A stretch of DNA of 64,000 nucleotides, from the NCBI GenBank assembly GCA_023014335.1, contig JAECYW010000020.1, positions 310,001 to 374,000 of the forward strand, given 5' to 3'. The notes under the pieces are model-generated. The model searched no databases. It worked only from the letters and a program-made list of their open reading frames with translations, and had not been told where the DNA came from. A program made the translations under genes and the position numbers. Positions 22,842 to 34,837 of this stretch are shown in pieces; position 1 is the stretch's first letter; every line of letters starts with the position of its first letter. This DNA comes from Galerina marginata (Eukaryota; Basidiomycota; Agaricomycetes; Agaricales; Galerinaceae).

Positions 22842-23264
22842 TTTACCCTTCCTATCATGGTAGATTCGTTCTTTTCGTTTTGTGTATTACATTAGTGTCC
22901 TTTTGGTTGTACAAGAGTCAACGGCAGGTTCAACTGAGCTTTACATATCACAATTGCTTAAAGTTCGAAGCCAAAAGCCTGAATAATTTTCTCCTCAACA
23001 TGCACCCTCGTTGGACTGAGGAAAACGTGAGGTTACGTGAGTTGCGACGAGAATTTATTCAGGACATCGTACCTTTGGAGGGGAAGGTACAAGCACTATC
23101 GACTCGCCTGGTCGAGTGGTCCTAAAAGAAACCTGTCGAGGCATAAGATTATCATCCAAAAAGCAAAGCAAAAAGTAGTACGAACGGAAATTGGTGGAGC
23201 AGATTCAAATTGGATACGTGTGCTTGGAGCTGCTTCATGATGTAAAATTGGTCGCGCGTTGAGC
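22842..23264. other. Intergenic region between convergent genes
   Basis: Lies between the ends of the P450 and the first DUF6534 gene, probably both 3' UTRs. A 95-codon plus-strand frame overlaps the P450 stop (ATGA) but has no support. Confidence 0.35.
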
Positions 23265-24578
23265 CTACCAACCCTTGAATTTGAGACTGTAAACAATGAG
23301 AAATTTGTGGGAGTGTTCTTACGAAACGAGAAGCGAATTGGAATAAACTGTCATGACGGATGCACTCATAAGCAACGGGTTCACGGAATCTCAGTATGAC
23401 TGACCTTTCGCCAGAAGCACGTAAAGACCAAACCAAATCACTTCAGAGGGTACATATGAGAGAGTATTGCGTAGAATAGAATTTTTGACTCACTATTTCC
23501 CATCGCCTGGAACTTGAGTTATAAAATGTTAACATCAACACGAAGCTCGCATGTTCAAAAAGGGGATCACCGACACAAACGATGACTGCCACAGATGTCA
23601 TACTGTTCAGACGGGATTAAAATTACGACGGTGTTGACTATTGATATTTCGCACCTTGTGACCAAACCAGTTTCTACAAAGAAAGGAATTATAGATCAAG
23701 TGGGGGAACATATCACGACCGAACTCACGCAACGACCAACGAACAAGGCGATTGATGACTTGAGTTGTTCTGCGACGAATGTTAACCTTTAAATTATTCC
23801 CTCTACTAGTTAGCTCTCGCTTACGACTCCAGATTCAGTGGCGAAGCCAGCCTCCGCAGGTAGTAGAGCATGGATATGGCTATCAGAACATCTGCTCCAC
23901 CACCGCAGGCTAAAGCAGAGGTGATAAGCCAACTGAACTTTTGGACGAACATAGACCCGTTAGGATTTCTCGGCACGTCCAAAAAACTTTGGACAGTCAG
24001 GTAGACACCGCCCAGGAAGCGACACAGAGCCAAGCTAAAACATGCAATGCCTAAGGTAGGTTTCCCAGAGATTCTGTAGATGCGATAAGAAAAAAATGAC
24101 TACGATGGCTCTCGTTAGCGGCCCGACTCAACTCTGAGTGGAGAAAATACCTGAACGACAACGGTGATCAATGTTTCGATGGCCACGGTGGTGGAAAGGG
24201 GGTAAGAGTTGGGTTCTGCTCTGTTAAATCTTGTGACTGTGTCGAAGTAGATCGTCTGGGAGGCGGTAAAAGAATGGAAGGCTTCAAGCACTCTGGAAAT
24301 GTTGTTCAATATGAATTTTCTTGACAAACGTTCTGATTTACAGAAGAAATGTCACCTAGAAGGTTCGAATCAGAGAGTTCCAAGTATCGAATAACGAACC
24401 TCACCAATAGTTTTAAGGCGCGTCTATCGTCAAAGTTCAGCCAGAAATAAGTGTACCCTTGCGCCAGCACGATACCGAACAGAATGAGACTAAGAAATGT
24501 CGTCACTTGCACCGAGCCAAGATTTTCGTCCGACTCGAGAACAAGGGTACCAGTACTAGCAGGAACGCGGCGAATCAT
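23265..24578 (-). CDS. DUF6534-type membrane protein, copy 1
   Basis: A multi-pass membrane protein of the DUF6534 type common in Agaricomycetes; its function is unknown. It starts at 24578 and reads LGSVQVTTFLSLILFGIVLA, GYTYFWLNFDDRRALKLL, a 14-nt micro-exon (24342-24355, VTFLL), LEAFHSFTASQTIYFDTVTR and YPLSTTVAIETLITVVVQ. Later segments are FSWLITSALACGGGADVLIA, YYLRRLASP, VINRLVRWSLQTGLVT and IWFGLYVLLAKVYSNSLLVS. The last exons splice through short introns to a stop at 23265, giving LKFKGW. The C-terminal tail after the last helix is much shorter than in copy 2. Exon joins were made by eye and match copy 2. Confidence 0.72.
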
Positions 24579-25549
24579 CCTCAGCGATCAACGAGAGTAT
24601 CAACGACGGCGCAGTGAGAGTTCTCAAGACCTGCTTGGTGGGTCACCTGTCACCCTGGCTAGGTATTTCAGGAAGGAAATAATGCCAACGGATAGGCGTC
24701 TGACAGAAGATTTATAGGGAGAGCCTTGATCTGACTCGTGGAAATACCACACATTTTATCGGGGTAACAACTCGGCGGTGCTGAATGGAAGCTCTACAAA
24801 TGGACCGGGGCTGACCAGCTAGTAGGATCTTTGATATGTCTATCGGTGGTGAATCAGCGCAGATTCTGATATCTATTTCGAGTCATGAGGTCATCTGTCC
24901 TCGACGACAATGAGTCTCCGACGAGGAAGAAGAATCAGATAGACCAAAATGAAGTAGGCCAAGGGTGAAGCCTGAGGGTAGTTGCGCATCCTTCCAAGTC
25001 GAAAACCAAGCAATGTGGTGGGAGAAAAGAACAGGGCCGGGAATTATTAAGCACTCCTCGACATTCCCGGGTCAATAGAGTCGCATCCCTATTGGTCTAT
25101 ATTTGTGCTCCGCCGGAAAGGCAGGATGCGCTTTTATTCACAACTCCCAGAAATAACACAGAAAACGGTCTGAATAGGTGCTTGACTACAATCAAAATTT
25201 CAAGTTCTTTACCCACATTTACACTCTCAGATTTTCCATGGTCGGACGGTCCCACTATTATATCGAAAATGATGCGGTGAATTCTGGATAGGTCGCTTTC
25301 CTAATATACAGGTTGGAGATGTTCTACACGCCCTATTTACAATAATAATAATACAGTCGTCTTGAAAGATAGTGAAGGGATCTACGACGGGCCATCGAAT
25401 GAGTGCAAAACCTCGACCCCGTCAAGCGATTTACCAAAGAGGGGAAATTTTTGAAAGCTGGGGTCTTTTGAAGGACTCATCGGACCTCCTCGCGCCTAAT
25501 TGACTATGTGCGTTTAGCATTAGTAAATCAGCCTATCTTCGAGGACATC
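24579..25549. other. Intergenic region
   Basis: About 970 bp between the two DUF6534 genes. No coding frame, repeat or RNA gene was recognised. Confidence 0.35.
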
Positions 25550-27231
25550 TTAACCAACTTTCGGAGGAAGAGGCAGACTCGGAGGCAGCACCCATTCAGA
25601 GACGTTACCCATACCGGAAACCTGGAATGATATCTACCACAACGTTAGCCCATGGTTCCAGTGGTAATACCTTGTGAAATTGGCGTTGCTAAGATCATGA
25701 TTACTCACTGAGATAGGACCAGAATAACCGGGAGACTCGAAGACAAGTTCGCTCTGCGGATAGGTTTTCTCTATGTCGGAAACTGCTTTTTTCCTAGGTC
25801 GGGCGTTTAATCTGGAGGAATACGGTTATTCGTGAGGTATTTCAAATGGTCTATTATTTACTCACGATACAAGCAGGGAGTTGGAGTACACTAGGTCGAA
25901 TTTTGTTATGAAGCGTGTGCGTAGATTCATGTTTGAAGTACTCACATTTTGCCAAAAGGATGTAGAGGCTGAACCAAATCACTGAATGAATTTTGAGAGT
26001 TTAGTGGTTTTGGATTGTATGGGAATACCGAGATCAACTTACTATTGGGCATTGCTTGGAACTTTAGCATGAAGTGAGTGAGAAATTATATTGCTTCAAT
26101 ATCTAGAAAATTACTTACACAGCTAATTACGGCCAAAGAAGTCATGCTAACAAGATCGGCGTCAGTTTCGTACCACGGATATCTACTTTAAAGCGACGCA
26201 CCTTGTTATCAGTCCTGTTTCTAAAAGGATAGTATCGGACGACCGTAAGCTGAAGAGTAGGGCACGAGATATTAAAAGCATACGCAATGCGAACCGGATA
26301 AGACGATTGATGACTTCCGTCGTTCTGAACGTAACAGTGAAATATCATGCAGGACAGAAAGGCGAAGAAGATCTTACGAGTCCAAATTAGCCGGAGATGC
26401 AAATTTACGCAGATAATATGTCATGAAAATGGCGATAAGGACATCGGCAGCGCCGCCGCACGCTAATGCAGAAGTGATCAACCAGCTGAACCGCACGACG
26501 AGTCCGATACCGTTTGGGGAATTGGGGACGTCCATGAAATTCTCTACTGATATGGCGACGCCGCCGATGAAGCGGAGTATGGCCAGAGCGAAACATGCGA
26601 TGCTGACGGACAGTCTTCCGGATAATCGATAGACGCGAAGGGTGAAGAAGCACTACGAAAACGAAGACAAGGACAAAATCCGTGTTTGGTAAGTGTTGAA
26701 TAGGGGGAATGGAATGGAAGGAGAGTACCTGGACTAAGAGCGTGATGAGGGTTTCGAGGACTACGTTGGTGGATAAGGGGTAGGAGTTGGCTTCTGCTGT
26801 TTTCCATCTTGTGACTGTGTCGTAGTATATGACCATGCCGGCAGTGAAAGAGTGGAAGGATTCCAAGCATCTACAAGCGGGGAACCAAAGTTCAGAAAAT
26901 TTGGCCGACGCTCCTGGGCCTCACCGTCTCACTTGAATAGTGGACTTACAAAAGAAACGAAACCTTCAGCCAGTCAAATAAGAAATTTTTCCGAGCAGTT
27001 AGCAAACGACCCACTAACCATCAGCTTCAAAGATAACCTATCATCCCCACTCCGCCTGAAATATGTGTACCCTTGGGACAAGGAAACCCCGTATAAAATC
27101 AAACTGAGGAAAGTGGCTACCTCGACGGCGCCGAGGTTTCCATTCGACTCCACTAGAAACTGGCTCGGTTGAATCGGCGATATCAACGTCTTGGAATCCT
27201 GCGATGCGTCCAGATCTAGCCTGAGAGTCAT
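25550..27231 (-). CDS. DUF6534-type membrane protein, copy 2
   Basis: A paralogue of the preceding gene in tandem, same strand. Exon 1 (27019-27231) has LGAVEVATFLSLILYGVSLS and GYTYFRRSGDDRLSLKLM. Micro-exon 26950-26963 (14 nt, VSFLL) follows, then exon 26729-26870 (CLESFHSFTAGMVIYYDTVT) and exon 26378-26652 (FFTLRVYRLSGRLSVSIACF, FSWLITSALACGGAADVLIA). Small C-terminal exons continue with VINRLIRFALQTGLIT, IWFSLYILLAK and VYSNSLLVSLNARPRKKAVS, ending near a stop at 25550-25552 after MGNVSEWVLPPSLPLPPKVG. The hydrophobic segments and the cytosolic tail fit the family. Function unknown. The two genes share exon sizes and splice positions, so they are a tandem duplication. Confidence 0.75.
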
Positions 27232-28140
27232 AACGATGCCCTGCCTTTGAAAAGAACGTGATAGGTCCTCAAGACCGGATGGTATGTAGCTCCTGAGCTA
27301 TAGAAGATTTTCCAAGGAAGGGGAAGACATTCGTATGATAAGCATATCCTCCTGTTAGATATACGTTGGGAGTTGGAGTTTGAGTGGTGCGACGAATATG
27401 TCAGACTCGGATGGACATGATAGGCTTCCAGCGCGTTGCTTGAACTAGTTGGGAGGATTATTTACCCAAGTAGATCTACCACGAGAAGAGGACATGACAG
27501 TTGTCAGATTGTTTCCATGCTATCAGTATAACATTAGACTTCCGCAGTCATGCGATGATAGACCTTCAGCTAGTACATCGTGGTGGAACAAGAGATTCTC
27601 CCAGGAGTATTACTGCTAAAGTTTCCTAGAATCTGTATCTGTGTGAGTCCATCTAAGTGACCTCATTTATAGGCAAAGAATAACCCACCAAAACTCGAGC
27701 AGAATGACTGTGACTATCATGGATATTAGAACGTCTGAAGGATTGTCAAATATGGTGATGGGCAGATGGCAGCCCGGCACTTTTGCTACTGCTGACAATG
27801 CACATAAATCTCGACTTCGATAGTTGTTGGTCATCGTCGGCTTGAGTATGGACCGATAACAAGGTGAGGATGAGCACCCTTCCGAGGTTGCCGATAGTCC
27901 TTCACTGCAGATAACGCTGTCGCACTAGTAACGATGGTCCAGGCTGACCCTTGGCTTGAAAGTACTTGAAATCAGAAGACGGCGTGCAAACAACAGAATT
28001 CCAATCCGTTCCTGTCATTTTAGGAATAGCAATGAAAGCAAGTGAAGTGTGATTCTTGTGTGATTCTTAAGAACATCTGCGACTGAGAATGGCGAAGGGG
28101 GAACAAACTGGGAACAAATCAACCTGTTTCTGCGGACGGC
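27232..28140. other. Intergenic region at the left edge of the NLR array
   Basis: About 900 bp separating the single-copy part of the window from the repeated units. No gene was recognised. Confidence 0.35.
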
Positions 28141-30416
28141 GTGTATTTTTAGAAGCAACCTCGCTGTGGCTGTGCCCCGATGCTCCTTTGCAATCAACCA
28201 CGACGCGCTCAATCGTTATACACGGTCATGGGCAAGGTAATCTTGCTTTTCCATCTTATTATCGACTTCTAATACCTTGAAAAATAGTTCTGCGACCTCT
28301 TCACGCGCGATGCTCGTTCTTTCTCTGATAATCTGTACTTCAAAATAGCCCTTCAAACACAACAACGACAGGACAGACCTCCAGGCCGTCTCTTTTTTTC
28401 ATACTCAATTTGTCGTGACGCGAGGGCGTATATATTCTTTAAATCTCGCCAGTGATCTGTCCCGTTCGTCGTTGCGATGCTCGACTACTTAGTGTATGCG
28501 CCCTGAGAGGAAGCTGCCATCAAACGGGCATTCGTGCCTCTAGAATTCTGCCTACAATCCCCGGCGAGCTCCTGTCTTCTAAGTGAGTTATGTTAAGCAT
28601 CCGGTTATGCACAATCTAAACCTCAGCTCCAATTTCGAAGTCTCGAGCTCTGGCGAACGTGGCCGAAGAGCCTAGGGGCAAATCCCAGAGCGAGCTCTGC
28701 GTAGACAAACCCTTGGGTCATCCAGCCCGAGCCGCCTCGTCTGTCTATTCATTGATGTTCATAATGCCCGCCGTGAACGTACGAGGGTCATCGATGTGGT
28801 TCATCAAGAACCCAGTAACAATCGCTGCAAACACTGTCAACATTCTTCTCCTTCCTCGTAGTCGCCGGTGGTGGCTTTGGTTGTCGTCAGGAGGAAACCA
28901 CGAGACTCTCAACATTGTCCAATGCCATTTTTCCTCCTTCTCCTCCTCAACACACATATGGGCTCAGTATGGATACGAGACGACGCGAGGACGGGAAAAA
29001 CATGACCAACCGCAAGCTCGGAATTGATTGAAGGACTTTGGACCACCGATGAACCCGCTCCCCCGAACAAGACTGGGCTGGAAAAAATCTCTTATGTCCT
29101 CCTCATTCCTCGACACTTTCCCTTGATACCATCTACCAAGGCTTCTGAGCTTGCTTTCCAGCGGCGCATCCATCTCGAAACACGGTCGTTAATGCCATTA
29201 CAGACTCGCGTCCAATTCCTGAACAACTACGAAACTGAAAATCACCTCCAAATTGCGATCGTGTCCGTGGGTTGGTAAGACAGGGAGCGGGAAAAGATAG
29301 TAGCAATGAAGGCAGCCTGAGGGTATTTCTGCTATGATCGACCAAGAGCATGGAATCGGACGACATACTTCTCTGACTTTCCGCTGCTTCTTTCCAAAGA
29401 AACTTTCGCCCTTCGTTTGAACCAATTCATTCGATTTTCATCCCGAATATCGACACCCAACAATCTACCTTTGCGCAAAGATCAAGCCACCTCAAAAGCA
29501 AATCGAGTGGCTGCAGGTGATATCTGGCCCCATGGAAGGAGAAAGTTCTCAGCTTACAGAAGAGACCGGTTGACGATCGTGTTTGTGACGTGAAGCGTTC
29601 CGCCGAAAACCTGCTCGTATGCGGGGGTTCGCGCTTGTAACAAGCTGGCGTCTGCGAGGATTGATAGGATGGAAAATGTGGCCTGAAGGTACGCAGTCTT
29701 TCGGAAACTGGCCTACGTGGTGGCTGAAGGTTCTTTTTCATAGAGTCGGCCCCGGCTGGGGTCAGCGAATTGAGACCAGAGAACAACAAGAAGGCCCGAC
29801 TCGTGGAATTGATGACAAACTGGGCTATGACTCGATGAGTGAAAAACAGCAAGGACCCGAATTCGGTTCTGATTTCTGGCGGCCATGGAAGACTTGCTTG
29901 GGTGTTCGCGTGTTCGCGACTGTGAGGATGAAATTGGACGGAGGATGATCGATGCAGGATGAAAGTAGGTGAGGCTCGTTGCGGAGGGTTCGCGGTTTAG
30001 GCTGATTTCCGAACCCTCTTCTCCTTCTCGTAGGATTGATCCGAGTTTGTGTCAGCAGAGAAAAACTCGAACGACGACAAGAAAGCTGTCTCAAGTGGCT
30101 AATTACGGAGGGCGGAACTGCAGCCAGTGAAAAATCGGGAAAACGAACAGGAATAGACGAGCCGCAGAACGAGCTGTCGCATTCGATTGTCTCTTTGGCG
30201 CCACTGGAGACTTGCCAGTACTTAGGAGTTTGTGCAGGATATAGACGACGGCCGATCCCAATGTGGGCTGAAGGTACGTGTGGCACGTTGAAAAATCATT
30301 GGCGTTCTGGCTGAACATTCTTTCCAGAATTTATCAAATATTGAGGGTATAGACTACATAGATATTATCATATGCTAAGTTTCTGGTGCCGAAGACAGAA
30401 AAATAAACCAAAGTAA
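28141..30416 (+). other. Left flank of unit 1: conserved intron-like blocks, no intact gene
   Basis: Plus-strand GT-AG blocks occur: GGGCAAG then GTAATC (about 28236) to AAAATAG, then GTGAGT (about 28581) to CCTCAG, and later TGAAG followed by GTACG (about 29690) to TTCATAG, and again near 29970 and 30275. The same blocks recur in the other units. The sequence between them has no long frame shared between copies. It looks like a decayed spliced gene or a non-coding transcript. Confidence 0.45.
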
Positions 30417-33400
30417 CTACAAACCAGAACTTGATGTGTCGCTCACAGGTGATTGGCCAAATGGGTAGAAAAGCGACTCATCATTATAGGTGGTTGGCCT
30501 ATTGAACCCAACCACTGAATCAGGGTCTGCCTCCTTCTGCTTGATTCTCGCCATATTGTCCTTGCAATTCTGTTCAGCCTCAGGGAAACTGTTACTGAGA
30601 TACTGAGTTGCAGCAGCCTCATAGGCACTATAGGCATCCTGGTAGGCACCTTGACGAAGGTATCCATAGCCCATGAATTCTAATGCATCTGCAATTTGAT
30701 TGGGGTGCCCAATGTGCCGGGCCTTTGTAAGGTATATTTCAAGGTAGGTCCATGCTTCTGCATCCCTATCAACAATAAAGAGGATCCAGCAGAATTGTGC
30801 AGCAACAGCTGCCTGAACACCTGGAACATCAGTCATTTTAGCCAGTGTCCATGCCTCCCCTATGGCATCCAGTGCCTCGGAGAACCTTTGCTCCAAGAAA
30901 TGCACCAGGGAAATGAGCTGGTATGCTTCAGCAAGGTTGGGAGCATTCTTTGCAGCCTGCAGTAATGTAATACCCCGATCCAGGTAGGATAAAACTTCCT
31001 GATGTTGAGCAGATGGAAGCAGAGAAATCCCAACAAAAACCAGACTCTGGCCATGTAGATCATCTGAAAGGTTACTGCACTTTTCTTCAACCTCAAGGGT
31101 CAATGACATGAACTCTTCCCTACTATCTGGCCTAGAACCCACAGCACGAACAAGATCCAGTCCACACAGGCCACTAAGCCGTTGCAATTCAGGGTCAGGA
31201 GTAGGAAGGCTGTTGAAAAGTTGGTAGGCTTTCTGCAAGAGATCATAGGCAATGTCATCTTTGCCAATGTTGTCATAGGTGTGGCCCAAGCACCACATGG
31301 CCGAGGCTATATAATGATCGACACTGTAGGTTTCAGCTGCTTCCATGGCATATTTGGTCATTTCAGGATCAGGCTTTGTATCAGCACGATACCAACAAAA
31401 TGCGATGAGAGCCTCGATGGTTTTGTCAGACAGAAGTGGATGTAGTTTTGTAGATGGGTTGAAAAGGATGGACTGGATGTTGGTGTCTTCGGCTGCGAGC
31501 ACTTTCGAGGATTTAGAGAATGCAGGTTCATTATAGCGATAGGCATGATCCAGGACAAACTGGCAGCAGGACAAGTATGTTTGCTTCCAGAGGTCATCTT
31601 CGATTTGGTTATGCTGCATAAATGACTGAACAACAGGGATCACAAACAGAATTGGAGAGTCTGTGTCTTTCCGTTTATTCTCAACCAGTAATCCTGCCTT
31701 AGATAAAGTAGCGGTGGCGGAGAGAACTGTGGCTGTTGTGAGTGATGGCGCCCACCAATGGAGATTCTCTTTTGTGGTCCCAGCTGGTAGTAGTGAGAGA
31801 ATGCCGAGGAGTTGAACTGCATTGGGGTTCCGCTGGACGAGATCACTATCAACAGAAAGGCTGATGCTCCGATTCATGCTCTGTTCGGGGTTGTCGGAGA
31901 GAAGGGTGGGACCAGAATCAGACCATGCAACCAGCAAGTCCTTCGCGGTTGACTGCCCGTCCTCCGCGAGATTCGCCATCAGAGTGACAGCGAAAGGCAT
32001 GTACCCTAACACGCTTAATAAATGACCAAGGTCGGGATCATCTTTCGAGCTCGGGTTAATTTCATGGAAAATGCGAAGGCAGGATTCTTCGTCTGTAGGT
32101 TCGATGTTCTTCGACTGCCATTTGATTGCGTGTTGGCACGGGGGACGATTTCCACGCATCGTGACCAACATGGCGATGTGGTCTAGCTTGGCCAGTGTTC
32201 TAAGGATATCTTCTACTTGTTTCTGGGATCCACCAGGCGCATTCCAGGGCGTTTCGAAGTTGTCGAGGATAAGTAAGCGTGGATATGTAGAGGCGCTCAG
32301 TTCGGTGATGATCTTCTCGAGCGTAATTTGTTTATCTCCCGGAACTTGTAACTGGACGTAGAGTGTCTCAAGGAAGAGAGTTGCCGACGTTGCTCCAATG
32401 CAAGGCACCCACACGTAATTCCCATGCGGAAACCGCGCCTGAACTTGAGACGATTCAACAACAGCCAAAGAAACTGATGTCTTCCCCATCCCGCCTGGGC
32501 CGAGAATACAGACGCGAGAGGTTTCCTCCTTCATCAGCGATTGCACAATCTCTTCGACAAGGGCATCCCGTCCGTGGAATATCTCTGGTTTCAGAGGTAT
32601 CTGCTGTCGCGCGACCGCGTCTGAACGAGGCGCCGTAGCCGATCGCTTCCAGAGTTCTTGAAATTCTTCCATCTTGGCGACCGCTTGCTTTACGTCCCCT
32701 GAAATGCCGTCCACTTTGGTGTCCACCTGTTTTAAATCTCTGGAAATGTCGTCGACTGTGTTGGCCATCTTCCCGAGGCGGGCATGGAGTTCCTTGAGAA
32801 GGTCGGAGTCACGGAGATCGTTAGCGAGCTGCGCAAGGTGTAGTGTTAGCTGTGCGGGTCGTAAACGATATTAAATCACCTGAACCTACTTTAAACTTCT
32901 CGAGAGCAGTCGAAAGCCGATTCAAACAGTCTTCAACTGTATTCATATTGAGGTCTTTGTAAATCGCTATCACCCATCCATTCTGCTCGCTGATTTTCCC
33001 CAGATCGCTGTTGATAGTCCCGAGTGTGCTGATATATTATAAGTGACCTTCTTCGAGCAAAACTTGTTGGAACATACCTGAGTAGTCCTTTGATATCCGC
33101 TTCAATACCCTTCGCGGCCTTCACCACCACCTCTCTGCTACCTTCCTCGTTCTCGGCTGTTACATGCGCCACGATTATGACCATAAGATGACCGACCCTG
33201 TCTTGCAGCTCTTTGACCTTGGATTCCACGGCCGACGCTTCCTAGCGAAATACCTTTCTTCAGCGCTCTTGCAAAATTGAAAGGCGGAAACCAACGAACC
33301 TCGCATACTTCTATAATCTTCAAAGCGACTTCAATCGACTCTTGTAACAATGGAACGGGTATAACTCCAGCAGCCGATTGCAATAATGACAGCACTTCCT

Positions 33401-33743
33401 TTGCGCTGGCCGCGACATATTGGGTTCTCGTTGGAACTACCGACGGCGTACTTTCTGGTGGTTTCTGGATCCAAGGGTTGGTCAGAGTTTGCAAGATAAA
33501 TCAAACGTTTAGGTCCTCACCGCATCGACATTTTTGTTAGTGGTTTGATTCTCGACAGCTGTTGTTTTTAGAACTATCGCCAGTTGATCTCTGGGCAGTT
33601 GTTCCTGGATGTCGCCATGTATCATCAGCTAGCGAGTTTTCACAGGTCTAGTCAGTGCTCACCTCGTCGGGTGTCGTCTCCGCGCGTTTCTTTGAGCCCC
33701 ATCGTTTTGGCAGAGAAAACCAGGAGAAACATCCGGCAAACAT
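30417..33743 (-). CDS. NLR1: STAND NTPase with helical N-terminus and TPR-like repeats
   Basis: A 1014-aa NLR-like protein, the kind thought to act in fungal non-self recognition and regulated cell death. Six exons (minus): 33663-33743, 33521-33604, 33300-33464, 33078-33241, 32890-33028 and 30417-32828. The N-terminus begins MFAGCFSWFSLPKRWGSKKR. Residues about 57-260 are helical (VPLLQESIEVALKIIEVCE, VKELQDRVGHLMVIIVAHV, NRLSTALEKFK), like the MLKL/HeLo-type bundles of other basidiomycete NLRs (inferred). The NTPase has P-loop GPGGMGKT (about 321-328), Walker B LLILDN (396-401) and the LVTMRGNRPP motif (432-441). The C-terminal half carries TPR-like helices (YLDRGITLLQAAKNAPNLAEA, MGYGYLRQGAYQDAYSAYEA) and ends with a conserved FYPFGQ tail. 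This is the only copy keeping the long N-terminus. Confidence 0.88.
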
Positions 33744-34269
33744 GGTCGCAGCTAAGAGGAAGAATTGACCCCACGCTAATATGTCAACAATGCCAACATG
33801 TCATCGAGGCAACATCGAGGCAGTGACGTCGCGGTCGAACCACCAGATCTGTTCCTAACCAGCGTCCAATTTCACGACGAGAGAGCCCACCCTCGTGTTT
33901 CCATGTCAGCCAGCACGTTAACCCTGCAAAATCTTGCGTGCAACACACTGGGCCGATTGCAAGCGTCAGTCCTTGCTTTTTCGAACACTGGGTTTCATTG
34001 TCAACTCCTTAGAAGATAACGACCTAACACAGCAGGAGATGCTCGTTGACGCGCACTTCGACCGCTATGCGTGTAATCAGACTACAGATGAGTAAGTCGG
34101 CGATCAGTACAAATGTAAAAGACTTACGAATTCTGTTAGTCTGGCCACGGGAGACTATTCAAAACGACTGGGTTGGCGTCACCCTCCTACTGGGTCGCTA
34201 GTGAAGACTGTGCTCGCGGGTGGACATCCGAGAGCCCTCAAGGCTTTTCCCTATTGATGACACCCTCAC
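33744..34269. promoter_or_regulatory. Upstream region of NLR1
   Basis: About 530 bp between the NLR1 start and the MITE, holding the promoter. Parts resemble the upstream regions of NLR3 and NLR4. No gene was seen. Confidence 0.35.
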
Positions 34270-34837
34270 TAAGGTTGTGCGGAAAAGTCCCAGGGAAGTT
34301 TTAAACAAAGTTTATAACATCAGCCGCTAGAGGGGGGTTTTTAACAGATGTTTATAACATTTTTGTTAATAACAAGTTAAAAACCTTTTAAACGTTGGTT
34401 AAAAAGAAATTTGACGTTAAAAACCTGTTCAAAACCTCAGCGGAGCTGCTCAAGCGTGTTTCCGTGTCCGGGAATCGAAATCAAGCTCAAACTGTAATAA
34501 AAACCGCGAACATTCACCACTGAATTCGGGAACCGGTCCGTATATTGAGTGACTGTAGGCCTTAAAGGCATAAGAAATTCGGGTATTCGGGAGGTTTTGG
34601 AGGTTTCGAGGTTGATTTAACTATTTTGTGGTCTATTGGGCTTCAGTCACCGCTTCGTCGCTACTTGGCGCCAGTTTGCACGCCCTCCAATTGGCCTCTC
34701 TGGGGGGACTTTTTAACATTTTTAACATTTTTTAACAGGTGCATTTGGACCCCTAGGTTTTTAACATGTTTTAAACACGTTTAAAACATGTTAAAAAGTG
34801 CCATGTTAAAAAGTACCCACTTTTCCGCACAACCTTA
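34270..34837. mobile_element. hAT-like MITE, 568 bp
   Basis: The element starts TAAGGTTGTGCGGAAAAGT and ends with the exact 19-bp inverse complement. It is flanked on both sides by the 8-bp direct repeat ACCCTCAC (34262-34269 and 34838-34845), the target-site duplication size of hAT elements. The interior has no ORF but many copies of TTTAAAACATGTTAAAAA-like words near both ends, like subterminal transposase-binding repeats. Related copies were not noticed in the window. The classification rests on TIR and duplication length; the transposase source is unknown. Confidence 0.85.

Noticed and set aside
22838..23125. 95-codon plus-strand frame overlapping the P450 stop codon
   Set aside because: It lies in the 3' flank, has no domain and no splice support; the overlap is probably chance.
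24360..24372. ggttcgaat-like word as a possible tRNA T-loop
   Set aside because: No matching acceptor or anticodon arms; it lies within an intron of the DUF6534 gene.
28141..28300. Recurring opening of each unit as an LTR or CRISPR-like repeat
   Set aside because: The copies are 7-9.6 kb apart, in direct orientation, without short spacers or target duplications; a segmental duplication explains them.
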